From positions 2,515,001-2,579,000 of the forward strand of contig CP095414.1 in assembly GCA_029541985.1 (NCBI GenBank): DNA of 64,000 nt, read 5' to 3'. Source of the stretch: Bacteroidales bacterium F22 (lineage in GTDB: Bacteria > Bacteroidota > Bacteroidia > Bacteroidales > Bacteroidaceae). Below are positions 1 to 8,827 of the stretch, one piece after another (positions within the stretch are counted from its first letter, which is position 1; each line of letters begins with the position of its first letter). The translations under genes were made by a program, and so were the position numbers. The notes beneath the pieces are model-generated. The model ran no database searches, was not told the DNA's origin, and saw only the letters and a program-made list of their open reading frames with translations.

Positions 1-100
1 GATCTCTTAGGGTCGTTGAAGACGACAACGTTGATAGGCTGCAGGTGTAAAGGCGGTAACGTCATAGCCGAGCAGTACTAATTGCCCGTATACTTTCTTC
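1..100 (+). rRNA. 23S rRNA, 3' end (partial)
   Basis: The first ~100 bases match the conserved 3' terminus of bacterial 23S rRNA: the stretch around 65-95, ending in GAGCAGTACTAATTGCCCGT, is the Bacteroidetes version of the terminal helix region. The gene enters from the left edge, so only its end is visible and the exact 3' boundary is approximate. It lies upstream of the 5S gene on the same strand, as in a normal 16S-23S-5S operon. The spacer at about 101-248 contains no tRNA that I can see. Confidence 0.85.
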
Positions 101-248
101 CCTATCTTGTTAACTACATTATTCGCTAGATTGATGGAAAAGATTTGTACAGTATGTCTATTTTACTGGATAGTGATGTATTTGTTATTGCCTTATGGGT
201 AATAGTTCTAAGAGTCCTGCTCTTGAATACCGCTTCTAGTTATGAAAT

Positions 249-358
<110 letters not shown>

Positions 359-363
359 TTAAG

Positions 364-400
364 AGAAGTCCCGAAGATTAAGTTCTTCGGGACTTCTTGT
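364..400 (+). terminator. rRNA operon intrinsic terminator
   Basis: A perfect 14-bp stem (364-377 with 384-397, arm AGAAGTCCCGAAGA) closes a 6-nt loop directly after 5S rRNA. No long T run follows. The stem is strong, and its position fits the end of the rRNA operon. Confidence 0.8.
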
Positions 401-422
401 CATATAAGTAAAATTAATAACA

Positions 423-1325
423 ATGAAAAAAGAGAAATCATCATTTTTACTCGGTCATTTCTATGTGTTCCTAGCTACATTTTTGATCTCAGGGTCAGTA
501 ATCGCATGTAAGTTATTAGCGAATTCTATGAATCCTTTGGGGTTGACATTGTTGCGATTCATCATTGCGACGATTGTCTTTGCTCCTCTCGTTCTGTTTA
601 GTAAGTCCAAGAGGAATCAAATAAGGAGAGCATTACCTAGAAGTTTCTTTATCAGCTTCTTCTATAGTATGTATTTCGTAGCTATGTTTGCTGCTTTGGC
701 TGATACTAATGTTTTGCATGTAGGTACTCTGGGTACATTGGCACCATTGGTGACTGCTCTTATTGGTATTCCTTTCTTTGGTACTAGAGTGGGATGGACT
801 AAACTGTTAGTATATCTGATTGCTATGGTCGGGACGTCTATTATTGTATTTAATGGAAGTTTGCAAACGATGCTGCATTTCTCTATGAATCATGGTGATC
901 TTATTTACTTAATAGGTGTGTTGCTTATCTCTCTCTATTATACTGCTTTGCGTGGCCTACACGGTGGCATAGACCCTTCGGTACTTGCATTTTGTACTTT
1001 GTTGTGTGGTACATTTTGGATTGCAGGGAGCATGGTGGTTTTACAAGTACCATTGGATATCTCTAAAATCTCTACGTTGACGGAAATTACAAGTCTCTTA
1101 TATGTGGCTATCTTTACGACTTGTCTGACGGCTTATCTATTTCAAAAAGGGAGTACATTATTATCTTCTACACGAGTCAGTGCTTATCAATTTACTCAAC
1201 CTATTTTAGTCGCTATCATGGCTATATTTATCTTTGGAGATGTTCCTTCTGTATTGGGATGGATTGGTGCAGGGATTTCTATTATTGCTACAGTCGTTTT
1301 ATTATCGATGAAGGAGAAAAAATAA
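423..1325 (+). CDS. EamA/DMT family transporter
   Basis: A 300-residue inner-membrane protein with about ten hydrophobic segments and two internally similar halves. This is the EamA (drug/metabolite transporter, RhaT-like) architecture, and the length is normal for the family. The substrate cannot be told from sequence; relatives export amino acids, nucleosides or other metabolites. The start codon lies only 25 nt after the rRNA terminator stem, leaving no room for a standard separate promoter, so expression may depend on read-through of that terminator or on a promoter within the 5S region. It ends in its own strong terminator. A second EamA protein is encoded at 6345-7241 on the other strand, but the two are not adjacent. 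Confidence 0.88.
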   Translation: MKKEKSSFLLGHFYVFLATFLISGSVIACKLLANSMNPLGLTLLRFIIATIVFAPLVLFSKSKRNQIRRALPRSFFISFFYSMYFVAMFAALADTNVLHVGTLGTLAPLVTALIGIPFFGTRVGWTKLLVYLIAMVGTSIIVFNGSLQTMLHFSMNHGDLIYLIGVLLISLYYTALRGLHGGIDPSVLAFCTLLCGTFWIAGSMVVLQVPLDISKISTLTEITSLLYVAIFTTCLTAYLFQKGSTLLSSTRVSAYQFTQPILVAIMAIFIFGDVPSVLGWIGAGISIIATVVLLSMKEKK

Positions 1326-1330
1326 GATAC

Positions 1331-1375
1331 AAAGAGGAGACGTTATCGTATCAGATAGCGTCTCCTCTTTTTTTG
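1331..1375 (+). terminator. Intrinsic terminator after the EamA gene
   Basis: A 12-bp perfect stem (1331-1342 AAAGAGGAGACG with 1359-1370) has extra TATC/GATA pairing inside the loop and a T run at 1368-1374. It sits between the convergent EamA and methyltransferase genes. The A-rich 5' arm also gives a T run on the minus strand, so it could act in both directions. Confidence 0.85.
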
Positions 1376-1383
1376 TTGGAAAA

Positions 1384-2181
1384 TTATTTATAAAGTAAAA
1401 AGATGCAAGGCCGTTTGCCTATTGTAGGCATCTCTTTTTTCCATGAACTAATCTTTTTAGTGATAATCTCTTCATCATCACATGTTATATTAGCTGCGAT
1501 ACATAATTTGGTTTGAGGTCTGCATGTCGCTAAGATATCAGCTAGCAATTTGTCATTGCGATAAGGCGTCTCGATAAACAATTGGGTCTGTTGTTCACTA
1601 TATATGCGACCTTCAAGTTGTTTGATTCGTTTTGTTCTGTCTGCTGCCTGAATCGGTAAGTAGCCATGAAAAGCAAAACTCTGCCCATTGAAACCACTTG
1701 CCATGACTGATAGAATAATACTCGAGGGACCAATTAGTGGAACTACAGGTAGCCCTTTTTGCTGAGCGATGCTTACTACATCAGCACCAGGGTCAGCTAT
1801 TGCTGGACAGCCTGCTTCGCTAATGATAGCCATTGATTCTCCCAATTCAAGTGGTTGAAGATACTCTGCGATGGCTCCAGGAGATGTTCGCTTGTTGAGT
1901 GTCTTGAAAGTCAGCTGATCTATATCTATGGTTTTATCCACCCGTTTGAGAAAACGACGTGCACTGCGCACGTCTTCTACTATAAAATGCTTGATGTGGG
2001 TAACAATATGCTGATTATATGCTGGAAGAGCCCTTTCGATTGGGGTGTCTCCCAAAGTTACCGGAACTAAATATAGTGCAGGACTTATGTCTTCTACCTC
2101 TGATGAGGTAGAAGACTGAGCCTGTACATCTTGACTATCAGCAGAAGAATAGTTGCTGAATGGTTTATTGTTGTGAATCAT
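1384..2181 (-). CDS. SAM-dependent methyltransferase, RsmI-like (tetrapyrrole methylase fold)
   Basis: A 265-residue protein of the tetrapyrrole-methylase superfamily, most like RsmI, which 2'-O-methylates C1402 of 16S rRNA. Visible motifs are the N-terminal LYLVPVTLGDT (about 36-46), SEAGCPAIADPG (121-132), the SAM-site loop VPLIGPSS (147-154) and FIETPYRN (202-209). The first ~33 residues are a Ser/Asp/Gln-rich, low-complexity extension before the usual family start; no internal ATG exists there, so either the extension is real or a non-ATG start is used. It lies 21 bp after fabI on the same strand and is probably co-transcribed. The exact rRNA target is inferred from the family. Confidence 0.85.
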   Translation of the reverse strand: MIHNNKPFSNYSSADSQDVQAQSSTSSEVEDISPALYLVPVTLGDTPIERALPAYNQHIVTHIKHFIVEDVRSARRFLKRVDKTIDIDQLTFKTLNKRTSPGAIAEYLQPLELGESMAIISEAGCPAIADPGADVVSIAQQKGLPVVPLIGPSSIILSVMASGFNGQSFAFHGYLPIQAADRTKRIKQLEGRIYSEQQTQLFIETPYRNDKLLADILATCRPQTKLCIAANITCDDEEIITKKISSWKKEMPTIGKRPCIFLLYK

Positions 2182-2202
2182 CTCTATATGAATGATGTTT
2201 GC

Positions 2203-3060
2203 TTAACCGTAAATAATATTTCCAGCATCATCCAAGTGTTCCTCTAGTCCTTTCTCGTATGTTTCCATAGCACGAAGACTCATCCCTACATTGGAGAAAC
2301 CACCATCGTTGAAAAGGTTTTGCATGGTTACCTTGCGGGTTAAATCACTGAACATAGCTACACAGTAATCTGCGCAGTCGTCAGCAGTTGCATTGCCTAA
2401 CGGAGACATCATATCTGAGAAATGAAGCATTTTGGTCATGTCTTTTACTCCTGCACCTGCAGTTGTCATGGTAGGGGATTGTGAGATGGTGTTGATACGA
2501 ACGCCACTTTCGCGTCCATAGATATAACCGAAGCTACGTGCTATAGATTCTAAAAGTGATTTAGCATCAGCCATATCATTATAACCAAAGAAAGTTCGTT
2601 GGGCTGCTATATAAGTAAGGGCTAAGATAGACCCTCCTTTTGAGATAGCATCTAATTTTTTTGCACTCTGTATCATCTTATGAAAAGATACTGCAGAGAT
2701 GTCTAATGTCTTGTCTAGGAATTTATAGTCAAGGTCATCATAAGTACGTTTCTTACGTACGTTTGGAGACATGCCAATAGAGTGAAGAACGAAATCGATT
2801 TTGCCCCCCAGTTTGTCCATTGATGTAGCAAATACATTTTCCATATCTTCTACGTTTGTAGCATCTGCGGGGATTACTTCCGCTCCAATAGTTGCTGCAA
2901 GGGATGTGATATCTCCCATACGGATTGCCATAGCAGTATTACTTAGTGTAATTGTGGCTCCTTCTTCGACACATCTCTTGGCTACTTTCCATGCAATTGA
3001 TTGCTCGTTTAGTACCCCAAAAATAACGCCTCTTTTTCCTTTAAGTAAATTGTAACTCAT
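2203..3060 (-). CDS. fabI: Enoyl-[acyl-carrier-protein] reductase (NADH), FabI
   Basis: A 285-residue short-chain dehydrogenase/reductase that carries out the last reduction of the type II fatty-acid elongation cycle in the cytoplasm. The N-terminal GVLNEQSIAWKVAK (15-28) is the FabI-specific nucleotide-binding segment, which replaces the classical TGxxxGIG. The catalytic Tyr-x6-Lys pair is Y160 and K167 in GYNDMADAK. SQSPTMTTAGAG near 200 is the substrate-lid region typical of FabI. Length is slightly above the ~260 usual in Proteobacteria but normal in Bacteroidetes. A TATCTTTG -7 element lies about 45 bp upstream. Confidence 0.95.
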   Translation of the reverse strand: MSYNLLKGKRGVIFGVLNEQSIAWKVAKRCVEEGATITLSNTAMAIRMGDITSLAATIGAEVIPADATNVEDMENVFATSMDKLGGKIDFVLHSIGMSPNVRKKRTYDDLDYKFLDKTLDISAVSFHKMIQSAKKLDAISKGGSILALTYIAAQRTFFGYNDMADAKSLLESIARSFGYIYGRESGVRINTISQSPTMTTAGAGVKDMTKMLHFSDMMSPLGNATADDCADYCVAMFSDLTRKVTMQNLFNDGGFSNVGMSLRAMETYEKGLEEHLDDAGNIIYG

Positions 3061-3465
3061 CCTAAATTATTTTTTTTGTTTATTTTCTTGTTCTATTTGA
3101 TAGGCAAAGATACAACAATTAGTTGATTAAAGAATAGGCAGATGAGGATAAAGTGAGATTCTATTACACAAACAAGACTATTTTGTGCACTCATTGAGTT
3201 GCATTTTAGTGAATTCGGACCATTCATTTGAAATAAGTAAGGGCCTTGCATCTCTGCAAAGCCCAGACGGTAAAGATTAAAATATGTAAGAGAAACCTCA
3301 CGACCTCTCTAACTCGTTTAACCTTAAATCTAAATCTCTATGAAAAAAACGTTGAGACAAAGGTAGTGTTTTTTTTCACTTTTATGTCTCTCGGTTTTTA
3401 TTTATCCGATTAAATATTGTCAAATAATGTTACTTAATAATACACTCCGTTGCTAGTGCTACTTT
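3061..3465. other. Intergenic region with hairpin and orphan translation-start-like sequence
   Basis: This 405-bp gap separates the helicase gene from fabI. It holds the fabI -7 element (3105-3112), a 10-bp hairpin at 3241-3264 (GGGCCTTGCA with TGCAAAGCCC; one C-A mismatch on the plus strand, a G-U pair on the minus strand), and a plus-strand segment at 3310-3341 that resembles a Bacteroidetes mRNA leader ending in an ATG. That ATG opens an 8-codon frame (MKKTLRQR, 3340-3366) and nothing longer. It may be a decayed gene start, a small leader peptide or part of an unrecognised RNA. No tRNA signature was found. Confidence 0.4.
3105..3112 (-). promoter_or_regulatory. fabI promoter -7 element
   Basis: On the minus strand this reads TATCTTTG, an exact match to the Bacteroidetes housekeeping -7 consensus TAnnTTTG, about 45 bp before the fabI start. 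No convincing TTTG -33 element is visible at the expected 19-21 nt spacing. Confidence 0.55.
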
Positions 3466-6318
3466 TCACTGCATATTGTACGTTTTGTCTGCTATCAAAT
3501 CACTATAACAAGGAGCTTTTGCTAGTATTTCGGTTACACCTGTAACGAACAGTTGTTTTTTCGCTCTTGTAAGGGCTACATTGAGTTTTCGGTCTATTGA
3601 ATGTCCATTTTCTAGAATTAGGTTTGAAAGCTGGTTCATTTGTTTATCGTCATTGACAGAGATAGAATAGATTATAACATCTCTTTGACTCCCTTGAAAG
3701 CGCTCCACGGTATCTACTATTATATGGTTTGTTCCGGGAATATTTAATTTGTCGATAGCTTCTTGTATATGAGCTATTTGACTTCTATAAGAGGTAATCA
3801 CTCCAAGTGTTTTAGGGGTAAAACCATCATATTGTATCGCTAATAATTTGATAAGTCTGATTACTATATTTACTTCATCTTGATTGTACTTTATAGGCTT
3901 GATTGTCCCTTCCTGTTTCTGTGATGGAATGAATGTCGTTCTCCTAGTTAAGAGCTTAACATAAGGGTCGGGATTGTTTGCTAATTGTTCGTTGAGTAAG
4001 ATTGCTTTCTCTTTTTGATGTGCAAGGCCGAGTGCTACTAATTGATTATCATAGAACAATCGATTAGCTAGTTGGGCTACTTCGGGATGCATTCTGCCGT
4101 GTATCTGAAGTGTGTGTATGGCTCGTGTATCGTGATTGGCTATGCATGATTTGTATAGCCGTTCGAAAAGTGAGTCTTTAAGATTTGTCAATCCGATATC
4201 GTTGAGTAGTGTATTTTCTAGGACGGTTTCCTTATCGTCTTGAACCACGACAGCAGGCAATTGTTTATAATCACCAATCATAACAAATCGCTCTATGGCA
4301 TTTCGTCCGTCTCTGCGCAAATACGATAGTAAGGGAATGATTTGAGGTTCCAATATTTGAGTCGCTTCATCAATAATAGCGATATCAAAATGCTTCAATT
4401 CAAGCAAGTCATGACGGTTGGTGATGGAAAAAATGGTGCCGACAATGATCTGTTGATTCTCTATAAATTGATGAATCTCATCCACTCTCTTTAACGATTT
4501 CATTTGTTTGTCAAGTAGATGCTTACGGTATCGTGGAGAACATGATATCTTGTTTCCTATTCTTATATAATCAATGTCTTGATTTATAGATTCGAGAGAC
4601 TCACATATCTCATCGACAGCTCTATTAGTATAAGCCATTAGCAATATTTGTTGACCTTTTTTCTTCAGATGTGTCTCTACCATTTCTTTCAGTGCACAGC
4701 TTGTCTTTCCTGTTCCCGGAGGTCCAACTAACAACACAAAATCTCGAGCAGCTAATGTTTGGAGTGCCACTTCTTTGAATTTATCTTTTCTTTGTATAGC
4801 TTGGTCTATTGCATCATCGTATTGTGTGTCAAAGACAGGTCTTCGCTGTGACAAGAGCAATTCCTTTCTGGATTTTGAGGTCATCCTGAAAAGTCCCAAG
4901 CCATTGATTAAACCTCTGAATAGGTTATCCATATAATTGTGTTCGATGGTATAGGCGGTCTTAAGATTAAAAATCTTATCATCATGTTGTGTGGCGTGCA
5001 AAAGTACACGAATCGTATCTGACTTAATCTCTTGAATAAATCCTTTTATCAATCGATGGTTGCTGACACTGTTTACATCTAACGTTTGGGGATAAAATAG
5101 GATGGCATCTCCTTGACGGAAGTTCGGAAGAAGTTTCACCTCGGAGTCTTTTTTGTCTTCTTGTATCTCTTCTACTTGAGAAAAAAGCGTTTGGACTTTT
5201 TGAGGTCTGGGCTTTTGGGTGCAAAACGTGATTGTAGGTTCTTGACTTTCAGTAGATCGGTTTTCGATAATATATAGTCCCGATAATAGTTCACCTGCTT
5301 CTTCTTTCTCTTTTTTTGATTTCTGCCACAATGTAGATGCTCCTGCTATTCCTTCTTTGCTTTCATAACCTATTTTGCTCTTCCATTGTTCGCGTATGAT
5401 GAATCGAAATAAGGTATCATGATAGATTCTTTCCAATGGAGAAAGGGTACGTAATGATTCTTGAAAATGAGTAATTCGTGGTTTCAAGTATGCAGTCCAG
5501 AAACGCCCTCCTATCTTATTTTTATTGAGTGATTCTGGTGTGATACTATCTAATAGTTGAGAAACCGATTCTATTGTAGGACTATGAGCTATCTCTTTCA
5601 AGAGATTGACGATGCCATTACGGGTCGTAATAGCATCGCTAATCACTGAATTTTCTACTGACTCAGCCATCAATAAGGGATATCGCGTATAGAGTAAGTA
5701 AGGGTGAATGCTTCTGTAGTCAACGCCTTCAACTTCGTGTATCACAGCACGATAGAGTTGCATCTGTACTTGATGATTCAATTTTGATTCAGGATGTATG
5801 TCACGCCCATATTCATTAGCTCTTCCTGACTTCATCTCTATGAGGGCTTGTAAATCACTTTGCAGATAATCAAGCCTTCCTTGTAGTCCGAGCTGAGGAC
5901 AAATGTACGATGGCTCGAGTATCGCTTTCTTTCTATTTAAATGATATTTTTCTTCCTTAAACGTTTCGAGAACTATTTTCTTTAAGTTGTTATAATGTCT
6001 CATGCATTCATCTCTGAAGGCTCGTGCATCTTCTGTATGTCTGAGTTCTGGAAGTGCTGCAAATTGTAATGGGGCATTATGAAATGCTTTGTTCATGGCT
6101 TCTTGGAAGGTAGGACGGTCGGAATAAATCCAAACATCCAACATCGTATTGACGATGTTACCCAACAGTTGGGGCTTGGATAACTGAGCTGGTAACAGTG
6201 CACTCATAATATAGTTTCTAGGATCTGAACCATATTCTTTATAGCATTCAGCTACTGCACTGATATCTAATAAATAATTAGGGAAGTCTATCTTGTAATG
6301 ATTGGTGTTGCTATTCAT
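3466..6318 (-). CDS. Dna2-like protein: PD-(D/E)XK nuclease fused to SF1 (Upf1-type) helicase
   Basis: A 950-residue two-part DNA-processing enzyme. Residues ~130-195 form a RecB/Cas4-type PD-(D/E)XK nuclease: D150 in GRLDYL, E161-x-K163 in IEMKSG, and Q183...Y189 in the downstream helix. The helicase follows: Walker A VGPPGTGKT (531-539), Walker B DEAT (650-653), GDYKQLP (682-688), then near the C-terminus VERFQGSQRDV and ALTRAKKQLFVTG. Both modules keep their key residues, so nuclease and 5'-3' helicase activities are expected. Roles in replication or repair flap processing are inferred from the Dna2 family; a defence role cannot be excluded. It lies 26 bp after the EamA gene on the same strand. 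Confidence 0.85.
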   Translation of the reverse strand: MNSNTNHYKIDFPNYLLDISAVAECYKEYGSDPRNYIMSALLPAQLSKPQLLGNIVNTMLDVWIYSDRPTFQEAMNKAFHNAPLQFAALPELRHTEDARAFRDECMRHYNNLKKIVLETFKEEKYHLNRKKAILEPSYICPQLGLQGRLDYLQSDLQALIEMKSGRANEYGRDIHPESKLNHQVQMQLYRAVIHEVEGVDYRSIHPYLLYTRYPLLMAESVENSVISDAITTRNGIVNLLKEIAHSPTIESVSQLLDSITPESLNKNKIGGRFWTAYLKPRITHFQESLRTLSPLERIYHDTLFRFIIREQWKSKIGYESKEGIAGASTLWQKSKKEKEEAGELLSGLYIIENRSTESQEPTITFCTQKPRPQKVQTLFSQVEEIQEDKKDSEVKLLPNFRQGDAILFYPQTLDVNSVSNHRLIKGFIQEIKSDTIRVLLHATQHDDKIFNLKTAYTIEHNYMDNLFRGLINGLGLFRMTSKSRKELLLSQRRPVFDTQYDDAIDQAIQRKDKFKEVALQTLAARDFVLLVGPPGTGKTSCALKEMVETHLKKKGQQILLMAYTNRAVDEICESLESINQDIDYIRIGNKISCSPRYRKHLLDKQMKSLKRVDEIHQFIENQQIIVGTIFSITNRHDLLELKHFDIAIIDEATQILEPQIIPLLSYLRRDGRNAIERFVMIGDYKQLPAVVVQDDKETVLENTLLNDIGLTNLKDSLFERLYKSCIANHDTRAIHTLQIHGRMHPEVAQLANRLFYDNQLVALGLAHQKEKAILLNEQLANNPDPYVKLLTRRTTFIPSQKQEGTIKPIKYNQDEVNIVIRLIKLLAIQYDGFTPKTLGVITSYRSQIAHIQEAIDKLNIPGTNHIIVDTVERFQGSQRDVIIYSISVNDDKQMNQLSNLILENGHSIDRKLNVALTRAKKQLFVTGVTEILAKAPCYSDLIADKTYNMQ

Positions 6319-6344
6319 TCTTCGTGCGCTTTGAAATCAATCTT

Positions 6345-7241
6345 TTAGTCCGTTTTCTTCTTGGCAGGCCATGCATAAAGAAGTAGGGATACGGTGATGA
6401 TAATAATTCCCAACACAGATGGTAAATCTATATTCTCGTTAGGTAGAAGTGTCCATGCTAATATGCATCCTGTGACAGGAATAATAAATTTCCACATGTT
6501 TAGTTCACTGACTTTTACATGAGGTTTTTTGAGAATTGTGTACCAGATAGAGAATCCTGCGGCAGAGATAAATGAAAGCCAACAGAGAGCTATCCAAAAT
6601 TCAGCTGGATATCCATTGCTTACAGGTTTCTCTATTAGTTTGGCTGAAAAGAATAAGAATATTCCTCCTGTAAAGTTTGCAAAACTAGTCAAAGCAATGG
6701 GATGTATATCGTGCATATATTTGGCTACCACAATATTTGTAGATGCGCCTACTAGACTTGATATGAGTAGGAGGAGAACCCCTATATAGAAACTAGAACC
6801 ACTGCCAAGCATCTCTCCTTTGGTGAGTGATATGAAGGCTACTCCCGCTATACCTAACAGTATGGCACTTACTTTTCGCCAAGTCATCCTGTCGCCTTTC
6901 ATCGTGAAATGCGCTAGCACAGCAATGATCAATGGGGAACCTCCTGTAATCATGGCAGCAGTAGCAGCTGGCACAAGATTCAATCCAGCGAAAAATAATC
7001 CGTATTGTAGGAAGGTCTGCAAGAAAGCAAAAAAGAGGAGAAATCGCCAATGGGTGAGGGTCTCTCTAAGGGATACTTTCTGCATGATAAGCAAAGGCCA
7101 TAGAAAGATTCCTGCGAGCATAAAACGAACTCCTGAGAGTTCGAACGGACCCATATAACGAAACCCGATTTTGGCTCCGACAAAGGCTGACCCCCATAAG
7201 ATGCAAGCTAGTATAGCCCATAATGTATATTTTAATTTCAT
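6345..7241 (-). CDS. EamA/DMT family transporter
   Basis: A 298-residue membrane protein with ten predicted transmembrane helices in two EamA repeats. The N-terminal ILACILWGSAFVGAKIGF and the repeat-two start near 150 are typical of the family. The C-terminus ends in a lysine-rich tail on the cytoplasmic side. The substrate is unknown. It lies between the trkH genes and the nuclease-helicase, but an 11-bp hairpin (7271-7295) separates it from trkH, so it may have its own transcript. It is not a close duplicate of the EamA protein at 423-1325. Confidence 0.88.
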   Translation of the reverse strand: MKLKYTLWAILACILWGSAFVGAKIGFRYMGPFELSGVRFMLAGIFLWPLLIMQKVSLRETLTHWRFLLFFAFLQTFLQYGLFFAGLNLVPAATAAMITGGSPLIIAVLAHFTMKGDRMTWRKVSAILLGIAGVAFISLTKGEMLGSGSSFYIGVLLLLISSLVGASTNIVVAKYMHDIHPIALTSFANFTGGIFLFFSAKLIEKPVSNGYPAEFWIALCWLSFISAAGFSIWYTILKKPHVKVSELNMWKFIIPVTGCILAWTLLPNENIDLPSVLGIIIITVSLLLYAWPAKKKTD

Positions 7242-7270
7242 ATCGTTTCGTTATTATTTGATGAATGGTC

Positions 7271-7295
7271 ATCTAAGAGCACATTGCTCTTAGAT
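7271..7295 (-). other. Perfect 11-bp stem-loop between trkH and the EamA gene
   Basis: ATCTAAGAGCA (7271-7281) and its exact complement (7285-7295) enclose a 3-nt loop immediately after the trkH stop codon on the minus strand. There is no T run after it, so it is either a weak terminator or an mRNA 3'-end or processing hairpin. Confidence 0.6.
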
Positions 7296-7297
7296 AA

Positions 7298-8761
7298 TTA
7301 GTTATGACTCCAAAAATTAGGAGTAAAAAGAACCAGAACAGTGAAGAGTTCCAAACGACCTAGAAGCATGTAGAAAGATAATAACCATTTGCATGAGTCA
7401 GGTAGTGCATTCCATGTGACTGCAGGACCAAAAGCTCCCAATCCAGGTCCCATATTACCAATAGAAGAAATAATGCATCCCAAAGATTCAGTGAACCCAA
7501 CGCCTAAAAACATCATCAGTAGACTTCCGAAAATAACGAGTACAATATAGACAAATGTAAATGAGAGCACTCGATTCTTTACATCACTTGATATAGGGTG
7601 GTCATTGATTCTTACGGGTAATACAGCATGGGGATGAATGAGTGTCTTAAATTCGTTGAGAGACATCCTTGACATGACGACTAATCGGATACTTTTGATT
7701 CCTCCAGTTGTACTTCCTGCACATGCTCCCATCATCATCACTAGAGTCAATAAGGCCCATGCTACAGTAGGCCAAAGGACATAATCAGCTGTCGCATACC
7801 CGGTCGAAGTGTGCAATGAAGCCACTTGAAAAAAGGCTAGTCTAAATGATTCTTCGATTCCGAAATTAATGGTATTACGAGCATACAAGATATAGGTAAT
7901 CAAGGTAGTGAATAAAATCATAGACCCGATATACCATCTTAGTTCAGTGTCCTTAAAAAATTTCTTTATCTTTCCAGAAAAGGCCAATAATAAGATGCTG
8001 AAATTAATTCCACTCAAGGTCATGAAGATGGCGATTACATATTCTATGTAGGGAGAATGGTAGGCAGCAATACTATTTTGTCTGGGACTATACCCACCGG
8101 TACTGATAGTTGTAAAAGCATGGCAGACAGATTCGAAAAGGTTCATTCCTCCGAAAAGAAGAAATATGACTTCGAGAATAGTCAGGCTCAAGTAGATACT
8201 CCATATCCATTTAGCGGCAACGCCCATTCGAGGTAACACCTTTCCTTTGACTGGACCTGAGGTTTCTGCTGCAATGAGATGTAAACTACCAATCCCAAAG
8301 AGTGGGAGTACAGCGATTGTAAAAAAGACAATCCCTAATCCGCCTATCCATTGTGTCAGAGAACGCCAGAAAAGGAGTGATTTGGGTAGTGATTCTATGT
8401 CGTCAAGGATTGTTGCTCCTGTCGTGGTAAATCCAGATATTGTCTCGAAATATGCATTGGTAATATCAGGAATGGATCCGCTTAAAAGAAAAGGAAGCAT
8501 CCCTAAAGCAGATACGACTACCCATGCACTAGTGACCATCAAAAAACTGTCTCTCCTAGAAAAAGTTACTTTTGCATTTCTTCCATAGTAGGCCGAAATG
8601 AGGGCAACGATCAATGTGATGCCGATAGATTTTAGTAAGGGGTATAAAGCAGTATCTATTTCTTGATAAACGAGAGCTACTCCTCCAGCTAACAGCATAA
8701 AAAGGGCTGTGAAACCCAAAAGAAAGCTCATTATCTTAGAGAGCATTTTTGTATTAATCAT
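7298..8761 (-). CDS. trkH: TrkH-family potassium uptake protein (copy 1)
   Basis: A 487-residue K+ channel-like subunit of the Trk system with four membrane-pore-membrane repeats. Selectivity loops are TTTGA (112-116), TISTGGY (218-224), TSTGY (318-322) and SIGNMGPG (433-440); each has its filter glycine. The intramembrane gating loop GACAGSTTGGIK (about 345-356) is present. It needs the cytoplasmic NAD-binding partner TrkA, encoded upstream in the same run of genes. It lies 66 bp after a second, clearly paralogous trkH of nearly equal length (485 aa), so it appears to be a tandem duplication. Confidence 0.93.
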   Translation of the reverse strand: MINTKMLSKIMSFLLGFTALFMLLAGGVALVYQEIDTALYPLLKSIGITLIVALISAYYGRNAKVTFSRRDSFLMVTSAWVVVSALGMLPFLLSGSIPDITNAYFETISGFTTTGATILDDIESLPKSLLFWRSLTQWIGGLGIVFFTIAVLPLFGIGSLHLIAAETSGPVKGKVLPRMGVAAKWIWSIYLSLTILEVIFLLFGGMNLFESVCHAFTTISTGGYSPRQNSIAAYHSPYIEYVIAIFMTLSGINFSILLLAFSGKIKKFFKDTELRWYIGSMILFTTLITYILYARNTINFGIEESFRLAFFQVASLHTSTGYATADYVLWPTVAWALLTLVMMMGACAGSTTGGIKSIRLVVMSRMSLNEFKTLIHPHAVLPVRINDHPISSDVKNRVLSFTFVYIVLVIFGSLLMMFLGVGFTESLGCIISSIGNMGPGLGAFGPAVTWNALPDSCKWLLSFYMLLGRLELFTVLVLFTPNFWSHN

Positions 8762-8827
8762 TTCCCAAACTCGTTTTTTATTCTAGTTGTTTAGTCGTTT
8801 TGTTATTATTCACTTCAGCTTATGTTA

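Noticed and set aside
101-248. tRNA gene in the 23S-5S spacer
   Set aside because: No T-loop GTTCGA-type sequence or cloverleaf fold is visible; the spacer appears empty.
1121-1393. A 90-codon frame overlapping the end of the EamA gene
   Set aside because: It is a shifted frame within a well-supported transporter and runs through the terminator hairpin.
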